Shown piece by piece: positions 1-6,439 of a stretch of DNA of 15,440 nucleotides (position 1 is the first letter of the stretch; each line of letters opens with the position of its first letter). The notes beneath the pieces are model-generated. The model was given only the letters and a program-made list of their open reading frames with translations. It searched no databases and was not told where the DNA came from. Source of the stretch: CAZJBP01 sp964544115 (GTDB taxonomy: Bacteria; Verrucomicrobiota; Kiritimatiellia; UBA8416; JADHWI01); contig CAZJBP010000090.1 of assembly GCA_964544115.1 (NCBI GenBank), positions 1 to 15,440 on the forward strand, in the 5' to 3' direction. Position numbers and translations under genes: made by a program.

Positions 1-84
1 GAGGCCCCGCGCTCGCGCCGCCGAAGCGGCCGCCGTCGCGGCGTCCGCGGTCGCCGCCCGTCCGGCGCCCCGGCTGACGCATGA
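1..84 (+). CDS. C-terminal tail of an unidentified Arg-rich protein (5' truncated)
   Basis: Frame 1 is open from the left edge to a TGA at 82-84 and encodes a 27-residue tail dominated by Arg, Ser and Gly (RSRRRSGRRRGVRGRR near the middle) ending APADA. The stop overlaps the helicase ATG at 81 in an ATGA arrangement, the usual sign of two translationally coupled genes. Basic Arg/Gly-rich tails of this type occur on bacterial RNA-binding proteins such as DEAD-box helicases, pseudouridine synthases of the RluB type and poly(A) polymerases. The sequence is too short and low in complexity to choose among these. The alternative is that this stretch is simply GC-rich upstream DNA that happens to be open. 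Frame 3 is also open to a TGA at 75-77, so the call rests mainly on the ATGA overlap. Confidence 0.45.
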   Translation, partial: EAPRSRRRSGRRRGVRGRRPSGAPADA

Positions 85-2495
85 GCAAGCCCGGCGCATC
101 AGCAGCGGGCGAACCGAGAATGGCCGCGCACGTGGCCGCCGTGGCTCCGCGTCTTCCGCCCGTCGCCGCGCAGGCCTGTCTGCGCCTGCTCAAGGGCGCC
201 GACGGCGTGATCTGGGAGGCCGCCCGCACGGCCTTGAAAGCCGCGGCCGCCGGCCCGGCGGAAGGCGATGCCGAAGGGCGCCTGGCCGGCGTGTTTCCGC
301 GGGAGGCGTTGCCCGCCGCGCCCCGGCCGGAGGCCCCCGCTCAGCCCCCGGAGCTTCTGGCCGAGGACCCTATCGCGGCCCTGTTTGAGCCCGGCGGCGC
401 CTTCTCCCGCGCCCTGGCGGGCTACGAGCACCGGGCCGGGCAGGTCGAGCTGGTCCGGCACGTGGTTCGCGCGTTCAACGAATCCCGGCACCTGCTGGCC
501 GAGGGCGGCACCGGCATCGGCAAGAGCATGGCCTACCTGGTTCCGGCGCTGCTCTGGGCCAGGGCCAACCGGTGCCCGGTGGTGGTCAGCACCAACACCA
601 AGAACCTCCAGTCGCAGCTCTTCGAAAAGGACCTTCCCCAGATCCTCCGCGCGCTGGGACTTGACGCGCGGGTGGCCCTGGTCAAGGGGCGGCTCAACTA
701 CCTGTGCCTGCGGAAGCTGCTGTTTGCGCTGGACCACGCGGCCGACGAACTGACGCCGCAGGAACGCCGGCTCACGGCCGGCGTGCTGGCCTGGGCGGCG
801 GCCTCCGGAACGGGAGACCTGACCACGTGCCCCGGATGGGGGCGTGAAGACGCGGCCACGCTGGCCCACAAGCTGACCGCCACGGGCGACGAGTGTATGG
901 GCCGGGCCTGCCGATACGCCGCGCGCTGCTTTCTGCTGCGGGCCCGGGCCAAGGCCCGGGCGGCGGACGTGGTCGTGGCCAACCATGCGCTCGTATTTGC
1001 GGAGATGGGGCTCGAGAGCCAGGTGCTCCCGCCCTATCAGCACCTCGTCCTGGACGAGGCCCACAACCTCGAAGAGGCCGCCACGCAGCACTTTTCCGTC
1101 GAGTGGTCCCCCGGTCGGCTGCGGCATGAGTTCGGCCGATTATGGAAAGCCGCGCCGCGCCACGACGGCTTTGGGCTCGTGCCGGCCGTGATCCGGCAGA
1201 TCCGCAGCGGGGTTTTCACCGGCGACCAGGCCGTGCAGCAGGACCTCGCCCGCCACGCCTTCGAGATCCTCGATGCCCTGAGGGCGGCCGAAGGCCGCAC
1301 GGAGGACCTCTTCAGCGCTTTGGGCGACCTGCTTCCGGGCGCAGGCCCCCAGGTTCTGCGGCTGATCGGGACGGAGGCCCGACCCGCAGGCTGGGTGGGC
1401 ATTGTAGGCCAGGCCACGGAGGTCCAGGCCTCCTACGATCGGCTGATCACGCGCCTTCAGGATCTGTCCCGCGCCATCCGCGGCGCCGATTCAGGGGGCC
1501 TGCCGCTGCATGGCGAGGCGGTGCACGACCTCGACGGGGCTGCGCGGCGGTTTCAGGAACTGGCGCTTCAGCTCGAGTTTGTCACGGCAGCCGAAGAGTC
1601 GGGCAACGTGTTCTGGGTCGAGAAGACCGGCGGGCGGGGGCGGAGCGAGGCGCGCATGTGGGCGGCGCCGGTGAGCATCGGCGAGCGGCTGGCGTCGGAT
1701 CTCTACGCCCGGATGGAGTCGGTCGTATTCTCGTCGGCCACGCTTTCCGTGGGCGGCTCCTACGCGTTTCTGCAGGCCCGCCTCGGCCTCGGCGATATTC
1801 CCGCGGAGCGCCTGCTGACCTGCCGGGCAGACTCGCCGTTCGACTTCCGCCGCCAGTGCGTTGTGCGCGTGCCGAGCTTCCTGCCCGAGCCGGGCGGGGA
1901 CGATGGGTCCTATGCCGATGCGCTCGGACGGCTCCTGGCGGACGTGTTCCGAAGAACGCGGGGCCGCGGCATGGCGCTGTTCACGAGCTACGAGATGCTG
2001 CGCTCGGCCGCCCGGGTGACGGAGCGGGAGCTGGCGGGCAGCGGCATCCGGGTCCTGGTGCAGGGCGAGTCGGGTTCGCGCGAGGAGATCCTCGAAGCGT
2101 TTACGCTCGACGTCAGCTCCGTCCTTCTGGGCACCCACTCGTTCTGGGAGGGTGTGGATGCGGCGGGCGAGACGTTGTCGTGTCTCGTCATTGCCCGTCT
2201 GCCGTTCGGCGTCTTCACCGATCCGATCATCGCAGCACGCTGCGGGCAGGTTGAGCTCGAGGGCGGTCAGGCCTTCAAGGACTACTCCCTTCCCGCTGCC
2301 GTGATCCGCTTCCGCCAGGGCTTCGGCCGGCTCATCCGCACGCGCGCCGACCGGGGCGTGGTGATCGTGGCCGATCGCCGCGTCCTGACCCGCGGCTACG
2401 GCCGGGCCTTCCGCGGAAGCCTGCCGGTGGACACGCTGCCTTCGGAGACGCTGACGTCTCTGCTGGACGAGGTGGAGGCGTTTCTGGAGAGGTGA
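81..2495 (+). CDS. dinG: DinG/XPD-family ATP-dependent DNA helicase with iron-sulfur cluster
   Basis: Superfamily 2 5'-3' DNA helicase of 804 aa, expected to unwind forked DNA, R-loops or D-loops in repair and replication. Visible motifs: a Q-motif-like YEHRAGQ (115-121), Walker A EGGTGIGKS (141-149), motif Ia STNTKNLQSQ (170-179), DEAH box LDEAH (324-328), VFSSATLSVGG (motif III), GTHSFWEGVD (motif V) and QGFGRLIR (motif VI, about 747-754). The Fe-S cysteines are C209 (in KGRLNYLC), C272, C277 and C283; the C-x4-C-x5-C spacing of the last three matches E. coli DinG. There is no N-terminal exonuclease domain. Instead, about 100 Ala/Pro-rich residues precede the core, making it longer than E. 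coli DinG (about 716 aa). The ATG at 81 is chosen for its ATGA overlap with the preceding frame; ATG 120 is an in-frame alternative. Probably unrelated to the polysaccharide operon downstream. Confidence 0.93.
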   Translation: MSKPGASAAGEPRMAAHVAAVAPRLPPVAAQACLRLLKGADGVIWEAARTALKAAAAGPAEGDAEGRLAGVFPREALPAAPRPEAPAQPPELLAEDPIAALFEPGGAFSRALAGYEHRAGQVELVRHVVRAFNESRHLLAEGGTGIGKSMAYLVPALLWARANRCPVVVSTNTKNLQSQLFEKDLPQILRALGLDARVALVKGRLNYLCLRKLLFALDHAADELTPQERRLTAGVLAWAAASGTGDLTTCPGWGREDAATLAHKLTATGDECMGRACRYAARCFLLRARAKARAADVVVANHALVFAEMGLESQVLPPYQHLVLDEAHNLEEAATQHFSVEWSPGRLRHEFGRLWKAAPRHDGFGLVPAVIRQIRSGVFTGDQAVQQDLARHAFEILDALRAAEGRTEDLFSALGDLLPGAGPQVLRLIGTEARPAGWVGIVGQATEVQASYDRLITRLQDLSRAIRGADSGGLPLHGEAVHDLDGAARRFQELALQLEFVTAAEESGNVFWVEKTGGRGRSEARMWAAPVSIGERLASDLYARMESVVFSSATLSVGGSYAFLQARLGLGDIPAERLLTCRADSPFDFRRQCVVRVPSFLPEPGGDDGSYADALGRLLADVFRRTRGRGMALFTSYEMLRSAARVTERELAGSGIRVLVQGESGSREEILEAFTLDVSSVLLGTHSFWEGVDAAGETLSCLVIARLPFGVFTDPIIAARCGQVELEGGQAFKDYSLPAAVIRFRQGFGRLIRTRADRGVVIVADRRVLTRGYGRAFRGSLPVDTLPSETLTSLLDEVEAFLER

Positions 2496-2615
2496 GGACG
2501 ATCCTCCGTTCGCATCTTCCCCTGCGGTCATACGCACGGTCCGGCGGCGCGGCCTGCCCCTTTGTTTCTTTCCTGAAATCAACAGGTTGCGATGCCGTTC
2601 CGGCGCGGGAGACCC

Positions 2616-2644
2616 TTGACAGCCCGAGGGGGATAACGGACAAT
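2616..2644 (+). promoter_or_regulatory. Sigma70-like promoter for the polysaccharide export operon
   Basis: A perfect -35 TTGACA (2616-2621) is followed, after a 17-nt spacer, by GACAAT (2639-2644), which matches 4 of 6 bases of TATAAT including the conserved second A and final T. It lies in the 227-bp gap between dinG and wzm and points at wzm. Transcription would start near 2651, giving a leader of roughly 70 nt before the wzm ATG at 2723. No other gap in the operon is this long, so this is the best candidate for the operon's main promoter. Consensus match only. Confidence 0.6.
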
Positions 2645-2670
2645 CCGCGCACCATCGGTTGAATATCGTG

Positions 2671-2698
2671 ACCCGGTCGATCCGCATAATCGACGGGT
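2671..2698 (+). promoter_or_regulatory. Leader hairpin (inverted repeat) upstream of wzm
   Basis: ACCCG-(G)-TCGAT at 2671-2681 pairs with ATCGACGGGT at 2689-2698. This gives a 10-bp stem with one bulged G (2676) around a 7-nt loop (2682-2688). It lies between the predicted transcription start and the wzm start codon, with no T-run after it, so it does not look like an intrinsic terminator. It could be an RNA control element in the leader or a dyad operator for a DNA-binding regulator. The base pairing is directly visible; the function is not known. Confidence 0.5.
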
Positions 2699-2722
2699 AC
2701 GGAGTGTGCCCTGAAGACGCCC

Positions 2723-3601
2723 ATGTCATCATCGAAAAAGCCGCTCCCGGTTCCTGCTCCTGAGGGGAAGTGGGATCTGATCATCCGGCCACACGCCGGC
2801 TGGTTCGACCTCCATCTGGGCGACCTCTGGCGCTACCGGGATCTGGCCCTGCTGCTGGTCTGGCGCGACTTCGTCTCGCAGTACAAGCAGACCATCCTCG
2901 GGCCGCTCTGGTTCGTGATCCAGCCGCTCCTGACCACGATCATGTTCACGATCGTGTTCGGCAACATGGCCGGCCTGTCGACCGATGGGTTGCCGAAGGT
3001 TCTCTTCTACATGTCCGGACAGGTCGTGTGGGGCTATTTCTCCGGCAGCCTGATGGCCACGTCGACGACGTTCGTCAGCAACGCCCACATCTTCGGCAAG
3101 GTGTATTTCCCGCGGCTGGTTGTGCCGGTCTCGATCGTCATCTCCGAGCTCTTCCAGTTCGGGCTTCGACTGCTCTTCCTGCTCGCGTTCTGGGCCTGGT
3201 TTGCCTTGCGTGGAGCGGATATCCGCATGACCGGCGACGTGGCGCTGCTGCCGGTGGCCGTCCTTATCATGGCGACGCTGGCGCTGGGCATGGGCGTGGT
3301 CTTTTCGTCGCTGACAACAAAGTATCGCGACCTGAGGTTCCTGCTGACCTTCGGCGTCCAGCTCTTGATGTTCGCCACACCGGCGATCTATCCGCTGTCT
3401 GCGCTGACCGGCCGCTACCGGCTCCTGATGCTGCTGAACCCGATCACGCCCATCATGGAGCTCTTCCGCTCGGCCCTGCTGGGAACAGGAACCTGGACCG
3501 CCCCGCAACTGCTGTACAGCGCCGCGTGCGCGGTCGTCGCCCTCGCGCTGGGCGCCGTCCTCTTCACCCGCGTCGAACAGAACTTCATGGACACGGTGTG
3601 A
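2723..3601 (+). CDS. wzm: ABC-2 polysaccharide exporter permease (Wzm)
   Basis: Membrane half of an ABC transporter that exports a lipid-linked polysaccharide across the inner membrane (Wzm/KpsM/TagG family). The 292-aa length is slightly above the typical 260-280. The cytoplasmic N-terminus carries the family block LALLLVWRDFVSQYKQTILG (residues 41-60) followed by PLWFVIQPLL. About six hydrophobic segments are apparent, near 62-80, 92-112, 132-160, 173-195, 207-223 and 262-281. The FGKVYFPRLVVPV block (124-136), the KYRDLRF loop (200-206) and the C-terminal RVEQNFMDTV are typical of the family. It is the first gene after the predicted promoter. Its ATPase partner wzt lies downstream but is separated by the small IVP gene, whereas wzm and wzt are usually adjacent. 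The TGA at 3599-3601 ends 6 nt before the inverted-repeat end of that inserted segment. The ribosome-binding site is weak. Confidence 0.93.
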   Translation: MSSSKKPLPVPAPEGKWDLIIRPHAGWFDLHLGDLWRYRDLALLLVWRDFVSQYKQTILGPLWFVIQPLLTTIMFTIVFGNMAGLSTDGLPKVLFYMSGQVVWGYFSGSLMATSTTFVSNAHIFGKVYFPRLVVPVSIVISELFQFGLRLLFLLAFWAWFALRGADIRMTGDVALLPVAVLIMATLALGMGVVFSSLTTKYRDLRFLLTFGVQLLMFATPAIYPLSALTGRYRLLMLLNPITPIMELFRSALLGTGTWTAPQLLYSAACAVVALALGAVLFTRVEQNFMDTV

Positions 3602-3606
3602 GGGAA

Positions 3607-3654
3607 AAGCAAAAAGCTGAAAAACTGAGAGACTGAAAAGCTGAAAGGCTGAGG
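3607..3654 (+). repeat. Left octamer array, AGCTGAAA-type, 8-bp period
   Basis: Five clear units follow one another without slippage: AGCTGAAA (3615), AACTGAGA (3623), GACTGAAA (3631), AGCTGAAA (3639) and GGCTGAGG (3647). A degenerate unit AAGCAAAA (3607) precedes them. CTGA occurs at 3617, 3625, 3633, 3641 and 3649, exactly 8 bp apart. The array lies just after the wzm stop codon and before the ribosome-binding site of the IVP gene. Its unit is the reverse complement of the unit in the right array. Confidence 0.9.
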
Positions 3655-3684
3655 AATAAACAAGGCGGGGGAAAGAAGGGCGCC

Positions 3685-4047
3685 GTGAGGCTTAGCGGGG
3701 AACTTCGCGATCGGACAAAGGCGTATGCTTCATCGGTCGTAAGGCTGTTTATCGGGCTTCCCCGACACCGTGAAGAGGTCCGGGTTCTGGGTCGGCAGCT
3801 GCTTCGCTCCGGCACGTCCGTGGCGGCCCATGCACGGGAGGCGTCCCGTGCGCGGTCCGACTCCGAGTTCTGCTCCAAACTCGATGGTCTTCTTCAAGAG
3901 GCAGACGAGTCTGTGTTGTGGCTGGAGCTGCTGCGCGATGAATGCGGCATCACGGGTGAGCGGGTTGACCGGCTGCTGACCGAAACAAACGAGATTCTGG
4001 CTATCTTCACGACGATAGTCTCCAAGGTGCGGAGAAAGCTCGAGTAA
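3685..4047 (+). CDS. Four-helix-bundle protein, 23S rRNA intervening-sequence (S23/IVP) family
   Basis: A 120-aa mostly helical protein resembling the family first found encoded inside intervening sequences of bacterial 23S rRNA and related in fold to the Avd accessory protein of diversity-generating retroelements. Family-like features are LRDRTKAYASSVVRLFIGLP near the start, GRQLLRSGTSVAAHAREASRA in the middle (helix 2, with the common RSGTSVAAH-type core), KLDGLLQEADESVLWLELL and a C-terminal helix TNEILAIFTTIVSKVRRKL. The start is GTG 3685 with GAAAGAAGG (3671-3679) five bases upstream. No enzymatic motif is seen; members are thought to bind nucleic acid, but their role is unsettled. It interrupts the wzm-wzt pair, stands alone between inverted octamer arrays and looks less GC-rich than neighbouring genes, all suggestive of insertion. 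It is unlikely to take part in polysaccharide export directly. Confidence 0.85.
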   Translation: MRLSGELRDRTKAYASSVVRLFIGLPRHREEVRVLGRQLLRSGTSVAAHAREASRARSDSEFCSKLDGLLQEADESVLWLELLRDECGITGERVDRLLTETNEILAIFTTIVSKVRRKLE

Positions 4048-4079
4048 GCCGCCTATGCGAACGGTTCATCATCCGGCCC

Positions 4080-4135
4080 TTTCAGCATGTCAGCATTCCT
4101 GTATTTCAGCATTTCAGCATTTCAGCATTTCAGCT
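4080..4135 (+). repeat. Right octamer array, TTTCAGCA-type, 8-bp period
   Basis: Seven consecutive 8-bp slots: TTTCAGCA (4080), TGTCAGCA (4088), TTCCTGTA (4096, degenerate), TTTCAGCA at 4104, 4112 and 4120, then TTTCAGCT (4128). TCAG occurs at 4082, 4090, 4106, 4114, 4122 and 4130, always in 8-bp register. The unit is the reverse complement of the left array unit, and the last copy is an exact complement of AGCTGAAA at 3615. It ends 8 nt before the likely wzt start codon, so it occupies the place where a wzt ribosome-binding site would be expected. Confidence 0.92.
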
Positions 4136-4143
4136 TCTTGCTA

Positions 4144-5481
4144 ATGACCACCGTGATCCAAGTCGAGAATCTGTCCAAGCGCTACCGCCTTGGCGTGATC
4201 GGGCGCACGGCGCTGCACGAGGACGTCAGCCGCTGGTGGGCCCGCGTACGCGGCCGGCCGGACCCGACGCTCCGTCTGGACCAGGTGGACCTTCTGCGAC
4301 AAACCCGGGAAGCGGCCGGCGCCCGCGCGAGGGATCTCAAAGACGATGCGGAGCACGTATGGGCGCTGCGTGACGTGAATTTCGCCGTGCAACAGGGCGA
4401 GATCCTCGGCATCATCGGCCGCAACGGCGCCGGCAAGAGCACACTGCTGAAGATTCTCACCCGGGTGACAGCTCCGACGCTGGGCACCGTCAAGATGAAG
4501 GGGCGCGTCGCCAGCCTGCTGGAGGTCGGCACGGGCTTCCACCCCGAGTTGACCGGCCGCGAGAACATTTTCCTCAACGGCACCATCCTCGGCATGACCC
4601 GCGCCGAAGTGCGCCGCAAATTCGACGAGATTGTGGCGTTCAGCGGGTGTGAGACGTACATCGACACGCCCGTCAAACGATACTCCTCCGGGATGTACGT
4701 TCGCATGGCCTTTGCGGTGGCCGCGCACCTTGATCCCGACATTCTTATCGTGGACGAAGTGCTCGCCGTCGGGGACGCCGAGTTCCAGAAGAAGTGCCTC
4801 GGAAAAATGCAGGATGTGGCCGGGCAGGGCCGAACGGTCATCTTCGTGAGCCACAACATGGGCCTGGTTCGGGAGTTGTGCCAGAGGGGGCTGGTCCTGA
4901 GAAGCGGCGCGGTTGTCTACGATGGATCCAGCGCGGGCGCCATCGAGCACTACATGATGGGCGACGACGCGGAGCAGCCGGGGTGCGATCTTCAGGAATG
5001 GAGCCGGCCCGAGCATATAACGGGAAGAGCGCGCCTCGAAACGGCCACGATCGTCTCAGCTCACGGGAAAGGAGTTCTGAACTACGAGGATCCCCTTTGC
5101 CTGCGGCTCCAGATTCGGGCCGTGGAGCCGTGCCACGCCTTCGGCCTTGGTGTTGCGATTCGCACGATGGGCACTATTCCCGTCGGCACGGTGTTCACCG
5201 AAGATGTCCTCAGCCTTCAAGCCGGCGAGGTGGCCAGTTACACGGTGACGTTCCCTTCTCTTGCCCTGGCCCCGGCTCACTACTCGCTGACGCTTGCCGT
5301 GGGGGTGGGCGGGGCGACGGGGCCGCGCACGGACTATGACATGGTCGAAGGGGTGTGTCGTTTTGAGGTCATGCCGATCATCGGGTCCTCGGGCAAGAGC
5401 GTGCGGTGGCACCCCTCGTGGGGCGCGATCAGATTGCCCGCCCCTACGGTAGAGGGCGTGCCAACGGATGGAGAAGGATAG
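4144..5481 (+). CDS. wzt: ABC transporter ATPase with glycan-recognition domain (Wzt)
   Basis: ATPase that pairs with Wzm and powers export of a finished polysaccharide. At 445 aa it has an ATPase domain and a C-terminal extension. Seen: Walker A GRNGAGKST (92-100), the Q-loop region LLEVGTGFHPELTG (125-138), signature YSSGM (180-184), Walker B ILIVDEVLAVGD (200-211) and switch His237. Residues about 20-75 form the extra segment that this family places before WALRDV. Residues about 290-440 resemble the Wzt C-terminal beta-sandwich that, in known systems, binds a modified non-reducing end and so selects completed chains. The start ATG 4144 is chosen because homologues begin close to the TTVIQVENLSKRY block; an in-frame ATG at 4087 would translate the octamer repeats. 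There is no clear Shine-Dalgarno sequence before 4144. The next gene starts 4 nt after the stop. Confidence 0.93.
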   Translation: MTTVIQVENLSKRYRLGVIGRTALHEDVSRWWARVRGRPDPTLRLDQVDLLRQTREAAGARARDLKDDAEHVWALRDVNFAVQQGEILGIIGRNGAGKSTLLKILTRVTAPTLGTVKMKGRVASLLEVGTGFHPELTGRENIFLNGTILGMTRAEVRRKFDEIVAFSGCETYIDTPVKRYSSGMYVRMAFAVAAHLDPDILIVDEVLAVGDAEFQKKCLGKMQDVAGQGRTVIFVSHNMGLVRELCQRGLVLRSGAVVYDGSSAGAIEHYMMGDDAEQPGCDLQEWSRPEHITGRARLETATIVSAHGKGVLNYEDPLCLRLQIRAVEPCHAFGLGVAIRTMGTIPVGTVFTEDVLSLQAGEVASYTVTFPSLALAPAHYSLTLAVGVGGATGPRTDYDMVEGVCRFEVMPIIGSSGKSVRWHPSWGAIRLPAPTVEGVPTDGEG

Positions 5482-5485
5482 CGTT

Positions 5486-6439
5486 ATGAGCGGGCTCTTA
5501 CACATGGGCTTGAAGGGGCTCAACGCTGTGCTGGGGCGTACCAACCTGCGCCTGGTTCGCACCTCCGGCCTCTCCCTCGAACAGAGGATTCAGCGGCTCG
5601 CCGGAGCGCTCGAGAACGTGGACCTGCGCCTGAAGAGCCCGGCATGCGCTGAACACGTCTCCTGGATTGAAGCCTGGCTCGTATTTGTGAAGCGGCTTTC
5701 CCTGAGCCATGGAATCAGCTTCTGGAACGAGGATGGCGACCTGTATGCCAAGGTGGAAGGCATCACCCTTCACGTGACCTCCGATGAAGAACTCCTGATG
5801 ATGTGCGAGGTATTCCACGACGGCGACTACGCCTACGAGCAGAGCGGGTCCGTGATCGCCCTGGACGTGGGTATGAATGTGGGAATAGCCAGCCTCTATC
5901 TGGCATCCCTTCCCTGCGTCCGACACGTCTACGGCTTCGAGCCTTTCACGCCCACGTACCTTGCGGCGCAGCGCAACCTGGCGCTGAACCCTGAGTTGGC
6001 GGCCAGAATCACCGCGCACAACTGGGGCCTTGGACCTTCAGAAGATTCGCTGACCTGCCGATACTCCTTCTCGAGAAAGGGAAATATGGGGCCCTGCTCG
6101 AAGAGCGCATGCCTCGACGCGTGCCCAGACACGGTTGACCAGAAGATTGAGGTCCGACGCGCCAGCGATCAAGTCCGCCGGCTCAAGGACCGGCATCCCG
6201 AGGAGGGACTGCTCTTGAAGCTGGACGTGGAGGGCGCCGAGCAGGGCATCCTGAGCGACCTCATTGCCGAGCGCAGCATCGACGTGGTGGACGCCCTGGC
6301 GATGGAGTGGCACTACACGGACCCGCGACAGATCACGAAGGCTCTGGCCGACTGCTGTTTTGGGGTGCAAGTGCGCGGCGGCGCGTTTCCCGGCGCATGG
6401 ATGGTTTACGCGGTCCGCCGCTCGCCGGAGGCTTCATAG
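5486..6439 (+). CDS. FkbM-family SAM-dependent methyltransferase
   Basis: Predicted O-methyltransferase of 317 aa, probably acting on a hydroxyl of a sugar in the polysaccharide. The C-terminal two thirds carry the FkbM pattern: SAM-binding LDVGMNVG (126-133), acidic GFEPF (150-154) and the family block LLKLDVEGAEQGIL (243-256). The first 100 residues are a helical N-terminal region without a recognised fold. An unusual cysteine group, C191, C204, C209 and C213 (CSKSACLDAC), lies between the SAM motif and the LDVEGAE block. ATG 5486 is preferred to the upstream in-frame ATG 5468 because GAGAAGGA (5471-5478) lies 7 nt before it. It sits directly after wzt, and terminal methyl groups are known end signals for Wzt-type export, so a capping role is plausible but unproven. 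Confidence 0.85.
   Translation: MSGLLHMGLKGLNAVLGRTNLRLVRTSGLSLEQRIQRLAGALENVDLRLKSPACAEHVSWIEAWLVFVKRLSLSHGISFWNEDGDLYAKVEGITLHVTSDEELLMMCEVFHDGDYAYEQSGSVIALDVGMNVGIASLYLASLPCVRHVYGFEPFTPTYLAAQRNLALNPELAARITAHNWGLGPSEDSLTCRYSFSRKGNMGPCSKSACLDACPDTVDQKIEVRRASDQVRRLKDRHPEEGLLLKLDVEGAEQGILSDLIAERSIDVVDALAMEWHYTDPRQITKALADCCFGVQVRGGAFPGAWMVYAVRRSPEAS

Larger units (their letters stand above)
3608..4142 (+). mobile_element. Putative repeat-bounded cassette carrying an IVP-family gene
   Basis: The segment begins with AGCAAAAAGCTGAAA (3608-3622) and ends with TTTCAGCTTCTTGCT (4128-4142). These are inverted complements over 15 bp with one mismatch. Each end runs inward into a degenerate octamer array: left 3615-3654, right 4080-4135. 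The only gene inside is the S23/IVP-family ORF (3685-4047). The segment starts 6 nt after the wzm stop and ends 1 nt before the likely wzt ATG (4144), so removing it would leave wzm and wzt nearly adjacent, as in most homologous operons. There is no transposase and no clear target duplication. If it is mobile it must be moved in trans or be RNA-mediated. It could instead be a resident regulatory structure. Confidence 0.4.

Noticed and set aside
2494..2506. GAGGA-CGA-TCCTC dyad at the end of dinG as a terminator.
   Set aside because: The stem is only 5 bp, overlaps the stop codon and is not followed by a T-run, so it does not meet the pattern of an intrinsic terminator.
1491..2732. Long open frame on the minus strand opposite dinG (and similar ones at 99-1127, 2729-3508, 7773-8558).
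   Set aside because: They are antisense to genes with clear family motifs, carry no recognisable motifs themselves and are common by-products of high GC content.
3607..4135. Octamer arrays as a CRISPR array.
   Set aside because: Units are 8 bp and contiguous, with no spacers, no repeats of 25-40 bp and no cas genes.
3607..4142. The IVP gene with its repeats as a diversity-generating retroelement (Avd-like protein).
   Set aside because: There is no reverse transcriptase, no template/variable repeat pair and no variable target gene in the window. The fold similarity alone is not enough.
3606..4144. AA on both sides of the IVP cassette (3606-3607 and 4143-4144) as a target-site duplication.
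   Set aside because: Two bases are too few to distinguish from chance. No longer flanking direct repeat was found.
5468..5485. ATG 5468 as the FkbM gene start.
   Set aside because: It would overlap wzt by 14 nt without a good ribosome-binding site. GAGAAGGA is placed 7 nt before ATG 5486 instead.
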